A program made the translations under genes and the position numbers. The notes under the pieces were generated by a model that had not been told where the DNA came from, made no database searches, and saw nothing but the letters and a program-made list of their open reading frames with translations. A stretch of 64,000 nt of DNA from Pedococcus cremeus (GTDB taxonomy: Bacteria > Actinomycetota > Actinomycetes > Actinomycetales > Dermatophilaceae), in contig NZ_FOHB01000008.1 in the NCBI RefSeq assembly GCF_900111375.1, forward strand, positions 207,696 to 271,695, given 5' to 3'. Shown here piece by piece: positions 1 through 9,595 of this stretch (the stretch's first letter is position 1; each line of letters opens with the position of its first letter).

Positions 1-11
1 ACACGACCGCG

Positions 12-521
12 ATGGGGCCGATGACATGGGGAGAATCGCGCGTGCCCGGTGATCGGCCCGACGTCGACGACCTGGTGACGGCCCTGCTGACCGCATCTCG
101 GGTCCTGGTCGGCGTCTCCGCGCGCTCTCTCGCCCACCTCGACGAGTCGGTCACGGTGACACAGTTCCGCGTGTTGGTCGTGTTGCGCGGGCACGGCGAG
201 ACGCGCTTGAACCTGCTTGCCGAGCGCCTGGGGGTGAGCCCGTCGACGGCATTGCGAACCGTGGACCGGCTGATCGCCGCCGACTTGGTGACCCGAAGAG
301 AGAACGACCAGGATCGACGTGAGGTGGTTATCCACCTGACCGACAGAGGGGTGCGGGTCGTCGACGAAGTAACGGCACAACGACGGTCGGCGATCCGGAC
401 CATCGCCGAGAGCATGCCTCGACCGGAGGCAAAGCAGCTTGTCAAGGCCCTGACGGCGTTTGCCGCTGCTGCGGACGAGCCGGCAGTCGCCCTCGACGCC
501 GCCACGATGTGGGGCTGGTGA
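12..521 (+). CDS. MarR-family transcriptional regulator
   Basis: A winged-helix regulator of about 169 residues, the usual MarR length. The central segment (about residues 65-110) reads as the DNA-recognition helix and wing: LAERLGVSPSTALRTVDRL followed by RRENDQDRREVVIHLT, the D-x-R-x-x-x-V-x-L-T wing signature of the family. Helices at both ends would form the dimer interface. Start is uncertain: ATG at 12 and 24 and GTG at 42 are in frame, and no strong ribosome site is visible. It precedes an ABC exporter pair by about 190 bases, so control of that exporter is a reasonable inference. The ligand is unknown. Confidence 0.85.
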   Translation: MGPMTWGESRVPGDRPDVDDLVTALLTASRVLVGVSARSLAHLDESVTVTQFRVLVVLRGHGETRLNLLAERLGVSPSTALRTVDRLIAADLVTRRENDQDRREVVIHLTDRGVRVVDEVTAQRRSAIRTIAESMPRPEAKQLVKALTAFAAAADEPAVALDAATMWGW

Positions 522-712
522 CCGCGGTTGCTCCTCGGAGCTGACGTGGCCCGCCCGTCTACCCCCAGGCTCAAGCTCCGGCCATACTCGTCGCCGCTCA
601 CGACGATCTGACAAGCAAGCTGCGCCCTTTGCATGTGCCCGGCCAGGTTACTGCATCTTTCCAAAACGATTGCGCAGTGCAATTATTGAGGGACGCAACG
701 GATGGAGTGGCG

Positions 713-1648
713 ATGGAAGCCGGGCAACGGCGGTCGTCTACGACAGCGGTCGCGCTCGAGGCGCTCACCAAGAGGTTTGGTCGACAACGTGGGATCGAGC
801 GCGTGTCCTTGGAGGTTCAGGCAGGGGAGGTCTTGGGATTCCTCGGCCCCAACGGCGCAGGGAAGTCCACAACGATTCGGCTGGTGGTGGGCCTGCTGCT
901 GCCCACCTCCGGGTCGGTTCGGGTGTTCGGCTCTGACCCTCGCCACGATGTCTCTGTGCGCCGGCGCATCGGCTACCTGCCGGGTGAGTTGGCCCTGTAC
1001 CCCTCACTGAGCGGCGCAGAGCTGATCGGACGAGTGGCCCTTATGCGCGGAGGTGTCGAACCTCGACGGGTCGACCAGCTGGTCGAGCGGTTGCGCGTGG
1101 AGCTCGACCGCCCGATCCGCGCTCTGTCCAAGGGGAACCGGCAGAAGGTCGGCCTGATCCTGGCGTTCATGCACCAACCCGACCTTCTGGTGCTCGACGA
1201 GCCGAGCTCCGGGCTGGACCCGCTGCTGCAGGAGGAGTTCGAAGGTCTGGTCAGAGAACGAGTCCGCGACGGCGCGACGGTCTTCCTGTCCTCCCACGAC
1301 CTGGACGAGGTCGACCGCGTCGTCGACCGGGTCGCGATCATCCGGCGGGGCCGACTGGTGGGCGTCGACACCTTGGACCAGCTGCGACAGAGAGCCCCGC
1401 GACTGGTCGAGGTGCGTTTCGCCGAACCCGTCGACCCGACCCGGATCCTGGCCCTCCCAGGGGTCCGGGCGCTGGATGCGAACGCGACGGAGTTGCGGCT
1501 GGAGGTGACCGGCCCCCTGGGCGAGCTCCTGCAGGCCGTACAGCCGTTGGGCGTCGCCGACCTGACCGCCCGACCGGCCTCCCTGGACGCGATCTTCCGG
1601 TCTTTCTACGAGGACATCCCCCGAGGGGAGGAGATCCATGCGTACTGA
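713..1648 (+). CDS. ABC transporter ATP-binding protein (ABC-2 type exporter)
   Basis: Cytoplasmic ATPase subunit of an exporter, 311 residues. Walker A GPNGAGKST is at about residues 45-53, the signature is LSKGN near 140, and Walker B LLVLDEP is followed by SSGLD and a switch His in LSSHDLDEVDR. The C-terminal domain of about 80 residues is typical of DrrA/CcmA-like exporters. The ATG at 713 is chosen because GGAG sits six bases upstream. An in-frame ATG at 629 would add 28 residues with no family resemblance. The permease gene starts 11 bases before this stop, so the two are translationally coupled. Substrate is not evident; drug or lipid export is the common role. Confidence 0.9.
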   Translation: MEAGQRRSSTTAVALEALTKRFGRQRGIERVSLEVQAGEVLGFLGPNGAGKSTTIRLVVGLLLPTSGSVRVFGSDPRHDVSVRRRIGYLPGELALYPSLSGAELIGRVALMRGGVEPRRVDQLVERLRVELDRPIRALSKGNRQKVGLILAFMHQPDLLVLDEPSSGLDPLLQEEFEGLVRERVRDGATVFLSSHDLDEVDRVVDRVAIIRRGRLVGVDTLDQLRQRAPRLVEVRFAEPVDPTRILALPGVRALDANATELRLEVTGPLGELLQAVQPLGVADLTARPASLDAIFRSFYEDIPRGEEIHAY

Positions 1649-2426
1649 CTTCGCTCGTCTGGACCTGCGCCTGAGGCGGCGGGGCTCGTGGGCGTACTCG
1701 CTCGGTATCGGCGCGTACGCCCTGCTCATCGTCCTGCTCTACCCGGCCTTCAAGCACGATACGTCGCTGGACCAGCTGATGCGCGGCAACCCCACCATGG
1801 CAGCCCTGTTCGGCGTCTCCGGCTCGCTGACGTCTCCGGCGGGATGGTTGAACGCGAACCTGTACGCCAACATCGTTCCGCTCTTCGCGCTGCTGGTGAC
1901 CATCGGATACGGGGCCGCAGCCGTCGCCGGTGACAACGGGGACGAACGACTTGGTCTGCTCGCAGCCCTGCCGGTCAGCCGGCACTCGTTGCTCGCGCAG
2001 AAGCTACTGGCACTGGGGGTGCTGTCCCTGCCTGTGGCTGTCGCGACGCTCGCAGCCGACGTGGTCGGCCGGTTCTACCAGCTGCGGCCCTCGTGGCAGG
2101 GCTTGGTCGGTGTCACTGCCGGGGTGGCGTTGACGGCCATGGTCTTCGGCTGCCTCGCCCTTGCCACGGGATGCCTGACCAACAGCAGAGGGACCGCCAT
2201 CGGCGTTTCGTCAGCCGTCGCAGCCGCCTCGTACGTGATCAGCTCCCTGTCCGGCAGCGTCGTCTGGGTGCACCACCTACGGCTCCTGTCACCTCTGTAC
2301 TGGGCGGTCGGGCAGAACCAGGTTGAGAACGGGCTGCCTATGTCATCGCTGATCGCCTTCATCGCAACTGCCGCCGTCCTCAGCGGTATCGCATTCTGGG
2401 CGTTCGACAGGCTCGACCTGCGCTGA
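1638..2426 (+). CDS. ABC-2 type transporter permease
   Basis: Integral membrane partner of the preceding ATPase; 262 residues with about six hydrophobic helices. The first runs from about residue 18 (SLGIGAYALLIVLLYP) and the last is at the C-terminus (LIAFIATAAVLSGIAFWAF). The motif GDNGDERLGLLAALPVSR in the cytoplasmic loop resembles the coupling region of ABC-2 exporters (DEREEGTLELLLAxPVSR). It overlaps the ATPase gene by 11 bases with a GGGGAGGAG ribosome site inside that gene. It converges on the next minus-strand gene with only 28 bases between stops. Confidence 0.85.
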   Translation: MRTDFARLDLRLRRRGSWAYSLGIGAYALLIVLLYPAFKHDTSLDQLMRGNPTMAALFGVSGSLTSPAGWLNANLYANIVPLFALLVTIGYGAAAVAGDNGDERLGLLAALPVSRHSLLAQKLLALGVLSLPVAVATLAADVVGRFYQLRPSWQGLVGVTAGVALTAMVFGCLALATGCLTNSRGTAIGVSSAVAAASYVISSLSGSVVWVHHLRLLSPLYWAVGQNQVENGLPMSSLIAFIATAAVLSGIAFWAFDRLDLR

Positions 2427-2454
2427 GGAACCGGGGCCGGTCGTGATGGCTCGG

Positions 2455-3147
2455 TCACATCGCCTCCTTGATCCCACGGCGAATAAGCCAAACGTTCGCC
2501 GGCCACGCGGTGAAGAAGCCGATGACCATCCCGATCTGCATCAGGAACCAGTACGTGACCTGATTGGGATGCAGGTGCGGACCAGGGAAGAACACGAACG
2601 CCATGAGGAGCATCCAGCCGAACAACCCTACTTCAAACGCCGACAGGCTCAGGATGTCCGCCTTGACCGCTGCGGCCAGGCCCTTGCGCAGCCCCAGGCC
2701 CCGCATGGGGGCGATCGCGAAGTACTGGAACGCCACTCCGAGGAGAACCGCGGCGATGTAGCCGCCGATCATCTCGGCGAAGACAGCCTTGGAAGCGATG
2801 GTGACTCCTGCCGCGAAGATGGCGAACTCCGCGATGATGTCGCCGAGGGTGCACCCAGCACCGCAGTGACTGACACCGATTGCGGTCGTGGCCCACTTGG
2901 GCTTCTCCGGTGGCCCGTCAGCGTCCCGCTCTCGCTGCCAGCGGTGCGACATCGGCCTACCGAACCGGCGGTACGCCCACGAAGCCAAGGGTCCGAAGTA
3001 CAAGGCTGTGACGGGCCACACCGCCTCCATGACCCGCATCGGCTGGCGGTACTTCCGCAACCACATGTCAGTGGCAATGTCAGTCGCACACACCAATGCG
3101 AGCACGATCGACACCCAGGAGATGATGACCAACCATTGCGGAACCAT
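2455..3147 (-). CDS. DUF4396 domain-containing membrane protein
   Basis: A 230-residue integral membrane protein with roughly six hydrophobic segments. The motif SHCGAGCTLGD at about residues 92-102 is the hallmark of the DUF4396 family, whose His and Cys residues suggest a metal or redox site in the membrane. The biochemical function of the family is not established. The start ATG at 3147 has an upstream AGGAG-like sequence. The 293 bases between this start and the divergent antiporter hold no other gene that I can support. Confidence 0.8.
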   Translation of the reverse strand: MVPQWLVIISWVSIVLALVCATDIATDMWLRKYRQPMRVMEAVWPVTALYFGPLASWAYRRFGRPMSHRWQRERDADGPPEKPKWATTAIGVSHCGAGCTLGDIIAEFAIFAAGVTIASKAVFAEMIGGYIAAVLLGVAFQYFAIAPMRGLGLRKGLAAAVKADILSLSAFEVGLFGWMLLMAFVFFPGPHLHPNQVTYWFLMQIGMVIGFFTAWPANVWLIRRGIKEAM

Positions 3148-3440
3148 GACTCCTTCCTACCCAAAAGTGACGAAATATCCCTACAACTACAAGGCGTCGT
3201 ACGGGGATGCACGATGTGGGCCGCGCCGGGAATGTCCCCCGCCACGCTGGTGGAGGTCATTGGCCGGGACGGCGGTTCTCGGAGCAGACCTCACTGCGCC
3301 GGATCTCATGGCAGCGCCGACGTGGTCGAGCGGCGCAAGGGCCACGACCTTCTCGAACTGTTGCGGCTCTTGGCTTACCTGACGATGCTTGCCGAGCCGG
3401 CACGGACGCTGACCGGTGCCCGGCGGAAGGAGCGGCGCAG

Positions 3441-4619
3441 GTGGATGCGGGACTGCTCACCCTGTGCTTCGCGGTGCTCCTCGTCATCGGGGTGCTGATC
3501 TCCGAGCTGGCGAACCGCACCGTGCTGTCCACGGCGGTGCTCTTCCTGCTCGGCGGCTTCCTTCTGGGGCCGGGTGCCCTGAACGTGCTCCACATCGAGG
3601 CCGGCGACGAGGGTGTCTCCGTGCTGGCTGAGCTGGCGCTTTTCTCCGTGCTCTACAGCGACGGGATGAAGGTCGGTTTCCGTGACCTGCGCCGCGCGTG
3701 GCGCTTGCCCGGGCGGGCGCTGTTGCTCGGGTTACCGATCACGTTGCTGCTCACCGCTGTTGCAGCCCACTACATCGTGGGGCTCGACTGGTTGCCATCC
3801 CTCCTGCTCGGCGCCGTGCTGTCACCCACTGACCCTGTGTTCGCGGCCGCCATCGTCGGGCGCGAGGAGGTGCCCGGGCGGCTACGTCACCTGCTGAACG
3901 TGGAGTCGGGGCTCAACGACGGACTCGCCCTGCCGATTGTGCTCGTGCTCCTGGCCGCCAGTGGTGGGGCCGACGCCAGCGGCTGGGGGCTTGCCTGGGA
4001 GCTGGGCCTGGGCGTGGCGATCGGTGTCGTCGTGCCGCTGCTGGTGCTGTCCCTCGAGCGGTTGCCGTTCCTGGCGGCCACCAAGAGCCTGCAGCCCCTT
4101 CTCCCTGCCGCCATCGGGCTGCTCGTGCTGGGTCTGTGCCTGACCACCAGCGGCAACCTCTTCCTTGCCGCCTTCGCCGCGGGCATCACCGTCGCCTCTT
4201 TCGCGCCCGAGTTCCGTCACGAGTTCGAGCAGCTCGGTGAGCTCGTCGCCGAACAGCTCAAGCTGCTCGCCATCCTGGTGTTCGGCGCCCTGATCACCCC
4301 TGCGTTCCTGTTCCAGGAGACACCCTGGACCGGCTGGGTCTTCGCTGTCATCGCGCTGGTCCTCGTCCGCCCACTGGCACTGCTCATCTCGCTGGCCGGC
4401 TCAGGGCTGGCGATGCGCGAGCAGGCGGCAGTCATGTGGTTCGGGCCCAAGGGATTCGCCTCTGTCGTCTACGGCCTCTTGGTGCTCGACTCCGGCATCG
4501 CGGACGCCAACGTGCTGTTCCATCTGATCGCTTTGACCATCGCGGTCTCGATCATCGCGCATTCGTCCACCGACGTCGTGGTCGCACGCCAGTTCAAGCA
4601 GGAGGCATCGCTGCGCTGA
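3441..4619 (+). CDS. CPA1-type cation:proton antiporter (NhaP-like)
   Basis: A 392-residue transporter with about 12 membrane helices, predicted to exchange Na+ or K+ for protons across the inner membrane. Family markers are SPTDPVFAAAIVG (about residues 127-139) and SGLNDGLALPIVL, which carries the Asn-Asp pair of CPA1 ion-binding sites. A GTG at 3441 is chosen because AAGGAG lies eight bases upstream. The frame stays open back to 3207, but the upstream 78 residues are rich in Arg and Pro and unlike the family. It lacks the long C-terminal regulatory domain of some NhaP proteins. Confidence 0.88.
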   Translation: MDAGLLTLCFAVLLVIGVLISELANRTVLSTAVLFLLGGFLLGPGALNVLHIEAGDEGVSVLAELALFSVLYSDGMKVGFRDLRRAWRLPGRALLLGLPITLLLTAVAAHYIVGLDWLPSLLLGAVLSPTDPVFAAAIVGREEVPGRLRHLLNVESGLNDGLALPIVLVLLAASGGADASGWGLAWELGLGVAIGVVVPLLVLSLERLPFLAATKSLQPLLPAAIGLLVLGLCLTTSGNLFLAAFAAGITVASFAPEFRHEFEQLGELVAEQLKLLAILVFGALITPAFLFQETPWTGWVFAVIALVLVRPLALLISLAGSGLAMREQAAVMWFGPKGFASVVYGLLVLDSGIADANVLFHLIALTIAVSIIAHSSTDVVVARQFKQEASLR

Positions 4620-4757
4620 CGCCAGGCCCCAAGGATCGTTTGATATCTGACCTAACGTGAGGGTAGGGTTCTCTGCGGTTCAGGGCCGTTCAGCGCGAGG
4701 GGGAGTATGAACGGCTTCGGGCCCACCCGCCTCCTCTCCTCACGCAGGAAGTACCTG

Positions 4758-5156
4758 ATGAGCCACTCCACCCGCAGCGACCGCATGCAGATCGGCGACG
4801 TCGCCGAGCGGACCGGGCTCAGCCTGCGCACCATTCGTCACTACGAGGACGTGGGCCTGTTGCCGCAGGCCGAGCGCAGCCCAGGAGGGTTCCGCCTCTA
4901 TGGCGAGGAGGCGGTGCAACGGCTGCTGGTCATCAAGCGGATGAAGCCGCTGGACTTCACCCTTGAGGAGATGCGTGACCTCATCGAGGTCCGCGAGCGG
5001 CTTGCCAGTCCGCGGCTGTCGGCCAAGACCCGCTCTTCCCTGCTCGAGCGGCTGGCGGCCTACCAGTCGCTGGTCGAGCACCAGCTCGCCACCCTGCGCG
5101 ACAAGGTCGACAACGCCCAGACGTTCGCCGACCAGCTGCGCCACGAGCTGGGCTAG
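4758..5156 (+). CDS. MerR-family transcriptional regulator
   Basis: 132 residues: an N-terminal MerR winged helix (IGDVAERTGLSLRTIRHYEDVGLLP, quoted as its two halves IGDVAERTGLS and LRTIRHYEDVGLLP), then a C-terminal coiled coil ending SLVEHQLATLRDKVDNA. There are no cysteines in the effector region, so it is unlikely to sense a soft metal. Start at 4758 fits AGGAAG seven bases upstream; ATG 4707 is an in-frame alternative. It stands 95 bases upstream of a SulP transporter in the same direction, a pairing seen repeatedly in actinomycetes, so it probably controls that gene. Confidence 0.88.
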   Translation: MSHSTRSDRMQIGDVAERTGLSLRTIRHYEDVGLLPQAERSPGGFRLYGEEAVQRLLVIKRMKPLDFTLEEMRDLIEVRERLASPRLSAKTRSSLLERLAAYQSLVEHQLATLRDKVDNAQTFADQLRHELG

Positions 5157-5251
5157 ACCGGCTTCACCCTGAGAGCTTTCGCCCCCTGCACATCGAGGTG
5201 CCGGGGCTGGCCATCGCGGCCACCCATCACGAACACCACTGGAGTACCCCT

Positions 5252-6784
5252 GTGTCTGCTGCCCCGCCCAGCCCTGCGCTGGACCACCCAGCCGAGTTCG
5301 CCCACGAACGCGACGTCACCTCCGTCCGTGCCGCGTTGCGTTCGCCGAAGCGCCTGCGGGTCGAGGTGCTCGGTGGCCTCGTCGTGGCGCTGGCCCTGAT
5401 CCCCGAGGCCATCTCGTTCTCGATCATCGCCGGTGTCGACCCCCGCGTGGGCTTGTTCGCCTCCTTCACCATGGCGGTCTCGATCGCGTTCCTCGGCGGT
5501 CGCCCCGCGATGATCTCCGCCGCCACCGGTGCTGTCGCCCTGGTCATCGCCCCGGTGGTGCGCGAACACGGCCTGGACTACCTCATCGCCACGGTCATCC
5601 TCGCCGGCATCATCCAGGTCGTCCTCGGTGTCCTCGGGGTCGCCAAGCTCATGCGGTTCATCCCCCGCTCGGTCATGGTCGGCTTCGTCAACGCCCTGGC
5701 CATCCTGATCTTCATGGCCCAGCTGCCGCACCTGATCGGGGTGTCGTGGGTCGTCTACCCGCTGGTCGCCGTCGGCGTCGCCGTGATCGTGCTGCTGCCG
5801 CGGGTCACCACCGTGGTGCCCGCGCCGCTGGTCGCCATCGTCGGCCTGACCGTGGTCACCGTCGCCGCGGCCATCGCGGTGCCCACGGTCGGCGACGAGG
5901 GCAAGCTCCCCGACAGCCTGCCCAGTCTGTTCTTCCCGCACGTGCCGCTCACCCTCGAGACGCTGTCCATCATTGGCCCGTTCGCCCTCGGCATGGCGCT
6001 GGTGGGGCTGATGGAGTCGCTGATGACTGCCAAGCTCGTCGACGATGTCACCGACACCCACTCCCATAAGTCGCGAGAGGCGTGGGGCCAGGGCGCCGCG
6101 AACATCATCACCGGCTTCTTCGGCGGTATGGGCGGGTGCGCCATGATCGGCCAGACCATGATCAACGTGAAGGGCTCCGGCGCCCGGACCCGGATCTCGA
6201 CCTTCCTCGCCGGCGTGTTCCTGCTCGTCCTGGTCGTCGGGCTCGGCGACATCGTCGGCATCATCCCCATGGCTGCACTGGTCGCGGTGATGATCATGGT
6301 GTCTGTAGGGACCTTTGACTGGCACAGCATCCAGCCCGCGACCCTCAAACGGATGCCCAAGAGCGAGACCCTCGTCATGCTCGCCACCGTCGCCGTCGTG
6401 GTCGCCACCCACAACCTGGCCATCGGCGTCGTGGTCGGCGTGCTCGTCGCGATGGTCATGTTCGCCCGCCGCGTCGCCCACTTCACCGAGGTCGTCGACG
6501 TCGCCCACCCCGATGAGGACACCCGCGTGTATGCCGTGGTCGGCGAGCTGTTCTTCGCCTCCAGTAACGACCTTGTCACCCAGTTCGACTACGTCGGCGA
6601 CCCCAAGAACGTGGTCATCGACATGTCGCAGTCCCACATCTGGGACGCCTCCACGGTCGCGACTCTCGACGCCATCCAGACCAAGTACGAGGCCAAGGGT
6701 AAGAAGGTCGCGATCATCGGTCTGAACGACGCGAGCCAGGAGCGTCACGAGCGCCTGGCCGGACACCTCGCCGGCGCTCACTGA
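5252..6784 (+). CDS. SulP-family inorganic anion transporter with STAS domain
   Basis: A 510-residue anion transporter (sulfate or bicarbonate are the known SulP substrates). The membrane domain has 10-12 helices beginning with the family motif LVVALALIPEAISFSIIAGVDP, seen here as ALIPEAISFSIIAG, and FFGGMGGCAMIGQT further on. The last 90 residues are a cytoplasmic STAS domain with DMSQSHIWDASTVATLD, the equivalent of the anti-sigma-antagonist phosphorylation loop. Start at GTG 5252 has GGAG seven bases upstream; the frame is open to 5198. It follows the MerR gene and may be in its regulon. The preference between sulfate and bicarbonate cannot be read from sequence. Confidence 0.9.
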   Translation: MSAAPPSPALDHPAEFAHERDVTSVRAALRSPKRLRVEVLGGLVVALALIPEAISFSIIAGVDPRVGLFASFTMAVSIAFLGGRPAMISAATGAVALVIAPVVREHGLDYLIATVILAGIIQVVLGVLGVAKLMRFIPRSVMVGFVNALAILIFMAQLPHLIGVSWVVYPLVAVGVAVIVLLPRVTTVVPAPLVAIVGLTVVTVAAAIAVPTVGDEGKLPDSLPSLFFPHVPLTLETLSIIGPFALGMALVGLMESLMTAKLVDDVTDTHSHKSREAWGQGAANIITGFFGGMGGCAMIGQTMINVKGSGARTRISTFLAGVFLLVLVVGLGDIVGIIPMAALVAVMIMVSVGTFDWHSIQPATLKRMPKSETLVMLATVAVVVATHNLAIGVVVGVLVAMVMFARRVAHFTEVVDVAHPDEDTRVYAVVGELFFASSNDLVTQFDYVGDPKNVVIDMSQSHIWDASTVATLDAIQTKYEAKGKKVAIIGLNDASQERHERLAGHLAGAH

Positions 6785-7023
6785 GAGCGATCAGCGAGAC
6801 GGACAGCCTCCCCTGTTGGGCGGGCCGGGAGCAGCGGTCGCACGGCTCGCATGTCCACTCGGTGAGGACTTTCCTTACTGGCTCAAACGCGGCTCCGCCG
6901 CGGGCCGGGGCCTGCGGCCCCGGCCGTGCCGGGCATGCGGCCTGGCGGCCGTTCCGGGCGCGGCCGGAACCGCCGGCGGCCGGCCACAGCAAGAAGTGCC
7001 CCGGAACCAGTCCGAGGCACTCC
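6785..7023. other. Gene-free stretch after sulP
   Basis: Between the SulP stop and the repeat at 7024 I see no gene. It is very GC-rich, including a run built from gcggcc and ccggcc words around 6895-6990. Together with the following 480 bases it forms the end of the putative left island. Confidence 0.5.
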
Positions 7024-7093
7024 TCACCACCGAGCCGCCGACCCGACTCCGAGCATCCGGCCGGCACTCACGAGCCCGTCAAGGCCGCAGCTC
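7024..7093. repeat. 70-bp segment shared with 52173-52241
   Basis: Aligned by eye to 52173-52241 in the same orientation, about 57 of 71 columns match. The first 24 bases match at 22, and a 10-base block AGCATCCGGC is identical. It lies 240 bases inside the tRNA-Ala half-site. The other copy lies inside the tRNA-Gln island. Function unknown; possibly a conserved piece of related integrative elements. Confidence 0.6.
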
Positions 7094-7332
7094 CCAGCCG
7101 GGTCACGGTGCACACTCCGTGTACGGCCACATCACCATCCCGCGATCAGGGCGACCTTGACCGCCTCGACGGCCGACCTCCACTGCTCCGCCATCGGGTC
7201 GCCGGCTCTCCCCGGCCATGGCCAATCGCGTGTGCCCCCGGCGTGCCCCCAGCCTTCAGCAGGCGCACCCAAACCGAGGTCAACCGTGCGAGCCAGAGCA
7301 CGAAAACCGTTGCCGTTGAGAGCCTAGAGGCC

Positions 7333-7376
<44 letters not shown>

Positions 7377-7386
7377 GAATGAAACT

Positions 7387-7418
7387 GGACCGGACACGCT
7401 TGTCGTCCGGTCCTTTTT
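7387..7418 (+). terminator. Intrinsic terminator after the tRNA-Ala half-gene
   Basis: A 9-bp stem (GGACCGGAC / GTCCGGTCC) with a 9-base loop followed by TTTTT. It is a good Rho-independent terminator and fits the original 3' end of the tRNA-Ala gene on the host chromosome. It also lies downstream of kup, but reads in the opposite sense to it. Confidence 0.8.
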
Positions 7419-7510
7419 CATTCCCTGGATGTGTATGGGGGATTCGGGGAGGAGGAGCGAGGGACGAGCGACGACGGCTCCCCTCAGCCCCACCCGACGG
7501 CAGATTGCCG

Positions 7511-9454
7511 TTACAGGGTGACCTGCGCGCCCATCACGACGGTCCTGTCCTGAGGCAGGCTGAAGTAGTGGCTCGGGTTCGCGGCGTTGTGAGCCAGCCC
7601 GATGAAGAGCCGTTTCCGCCAGGTTGCCATGCCAGGCTCTCGACCGCGCTGAAGCGTGATCCGCGACAGGAAGTAGTTCGCCTGTTCGGGGTTGATGTCC
7701 AGGCCTGCTTCCCGGGCGGCCTCGAGGCTCTTCGGGACATCCTGCTCGTCCTGGAAGCCGAAGCGCAGCGTGACCAGGGTGATCGTGCCCAGAGGGCTTG
7801 GGAGGAGTTGCCAGGTGCAACGGTCCGTTCCCAGGACGTGAGGGACGTTCTCGGAGACGGTCCGGACGATGAAGACGTGCTCGTGGATGACGTGGTTGTA
7901 GCCGACGTTCTCACGCAGAGCCAACGGCGTCGTGACGTGGTTGGGGTGCAGGAAGATCGCCGTTCCGGGCACGACTCGGACCTGTTGTCCCTCGAGGTTC
8001 CACACGAAGTGGTTCAGCCTGCCCTCCAAGGAGGTGCGACGCTCGGTGACCAGGACTCTTCCTCGCTGCCACGTGAGCATGATCGTGACCACGGAGACGG
8101 CAATGAGCAGCGGGAGCCAACCGCCGTGCGCCACCTTCGTGAGGTTCGCCGAGAAGTACGTCACCTCCAGGATTCCCAAAGGCACTCCGACGGCCAGCAA
8201 CTTGGTGCGGTTCCAGTGCCAGGCGGACTCGGCGTACATCAGAACCAGCGTGGTGGTGAGGAGGAACGTCCCCGTCACAGCCAGCCCGTAGGCCGTGGCC
8301 AGCTTGGTGGATGACTGGAACGTCAGGAGGAGCAGCAGGACGCCCGCGCACAGCGTCCAGTTGATCGCTGGAGCGTAGATCTGTCCGCCCTCGTGCTGAG
8401 AGGTGTGTCGGATCGTCAGCTTGGGCAGGTAACCGAGTCTCTCCGCCTGCCGCGAGACGGAGTAGGCACCCGAGATCACCGCCTGGGAGGCGATGATGGT
8501 GGCAGCCGTCGCGAGGACCACCAACGGCAGCTGCGCCCAACGCGGCGCCATGAGGTAGAACGGGCTGGAGATGGACGACGGCGAATCGAGTATGAGCGCT
8601 CCCTGACCCAGGTAGTTCAGAGTCAGGGCCGGAAAGACCAGGCCGAACCATGCCCGTCGGATGGGCGCTCGACCGAAGTGCCCCATATCGGCGTAGAGCG
8701 CCTCAGCGCCCGTGATGGCCAGCACCACGGCGCCCATCGCGATGAAGGCGATCAAGGGATGATCCAGCACGAACAGCACTGCGTGGTGCGGCAGCAGGCT
8801 CTGCAGGATGCTCGGGTCGCCAGCGATCTGGGCCACCCCGAGAACGGCAAGGACCGCGAACCACACGATCATCACGGGCCCGAAGAACCGCCCGACGATG
8901 TTGGTGCCGAAGCGCTGCACCACGAAGAGGGCGGCGATGATGGTGGCCCCCAGCGGAACCTCGAGGTGACCCAGCCCCGGCGCCGACACGGAAAGCCCCT
9001 CTATGGCCGACATCACCGAGATCGCGGGCGTTATGACGCTGTCGCCGTAGAACAACGATGCGCCCACAACGCCGAGAATCATCACCAGGGCGAACCGCCT
9101 GCCCCCAGGGCGCACAGTTCGACGCGCGAGAGCCGCCAAGGCCATGACGCCACCCTCGCCGTCGTTGTCGGCTCGCAGGATGAGGGTGACGTACTTTCCG
9201 GAGACGATCGCCGTAATCGACCAGAAGACCAGCGAGATCACCCCGTAGACGTCACCCGGAGTGGGTTTGACGATCCCACCATCGAGCGCGAAGACGGTCT
9301 GTACCGCGTAGAGGGGACTCGTGCCGATGTCACCGAAGACCACCCCGAGCGCCCCGACCGCCAACACCAACAAGCCCGAACCGGGAGGCGAGGCGGGGGC
9401 ATGCGTCTTGGGGCGACGAGTGGAGTGCCGGTGAACAGCCATGATGACAACCAC
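7511..9454 (-). CDS. kup: KUP-family potassium uptake transporter
   Basis: A 647-residue K+/H+ symporter of the KUP/HAK/KT family in the cytoplasmic membrane. After a short basic N-terminus the first helix carries GALGVVFGDIGTSPLYA, the family signature. About 12 helices follow, with YGDSVITPAISVMSAIEGL as a second family motif (about residues 130-148). The C-terminal 150 residues are hydrophilic, as expected. Start: ATG 9454 or 9442, neither with a clear ribosome site. It is encoded next to the whole kdp system, so low-affinity constitutive and high-affinity inducible K+ uptake sit together. Confidence 0.93.
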   Translation of the reverse strand: MVVIMAVHRHSTRRPKTHAPASPPGSGLLVLAVGALGVVFGDIGTSPLYAVQTVFALDGGIVKPTPGDVYGVISLVFWSITAIVSGKYVTLILRADNDGEGGVMALAALARRTVRPGGRRFALVMILGVVGASLFYGDSVITPAISVMSAIEGLSVSAPGLGHLEVPLGATIIAALFVVQRFGTNIVGRFFGPVMIVWFAVLAVLGVAQIAGDPSILQSLLPHHAVLFVLDHPLIAFIAMGAVVLAITGAEALYADMGHFGRAPIRRAWFGLVFPALTLNYLGQGALILDSPSSISSPFYLMAPRWAQLPLVVLATAATIIASQAVISGAYSVSRQAERLGYLPKLTIRHTSQHEGGQIYAPAINWTLCAGVLLLLLTFQSSTKLATAYGLAVTGTFLLTTTLVLMYAESAWHWNRTKLLAVGVPLGILEVTYFSANLTKVAHGGWLPLLIAVSVVTIMLTWQRGRVLVTERRTSLEGRLNHFVWNLEGQQVRVVPGTAIFLHPNHVTTPLALRENVGYNHVIHEHVFIVRTVSENVPHVLGTDRCTWQLLPSPLGTITLVTLRFGFQDEQDVPKSLEAAREAGLDINPEQANYFLSRITLQRGREPGMATWRKRLFIGLAHNAANPSHYFSLPQDRTVVMGAQVTL

Positions 9455-9595
9455 ACTAGGACTGGCCTTGGCGCCGAGATGCCGTCAAGCCAGCACCGGT
9501 GGTCCTTCTTGATGCGAAATTAACGCCGGACGAGGGGCCGACGACCCGGTCCGATTTCCACTCGGGCTGCCTGCCGCCGCTTGGCCAGGCGCACC

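Noticed and set aside
3207..3440. N-terminal extension of the antiporter to 3207
   Set aside because: The extra 78 residues lack hydrophobicity and family similarity, while GTG 3441 has a strong AAGGAG site.
5153..6781. A 542-codon minus-strand frame opposite sulP
   Set aside because: Asp/Gly/His-rich antisense artefact; SulP on the plus strand is unambiguous.
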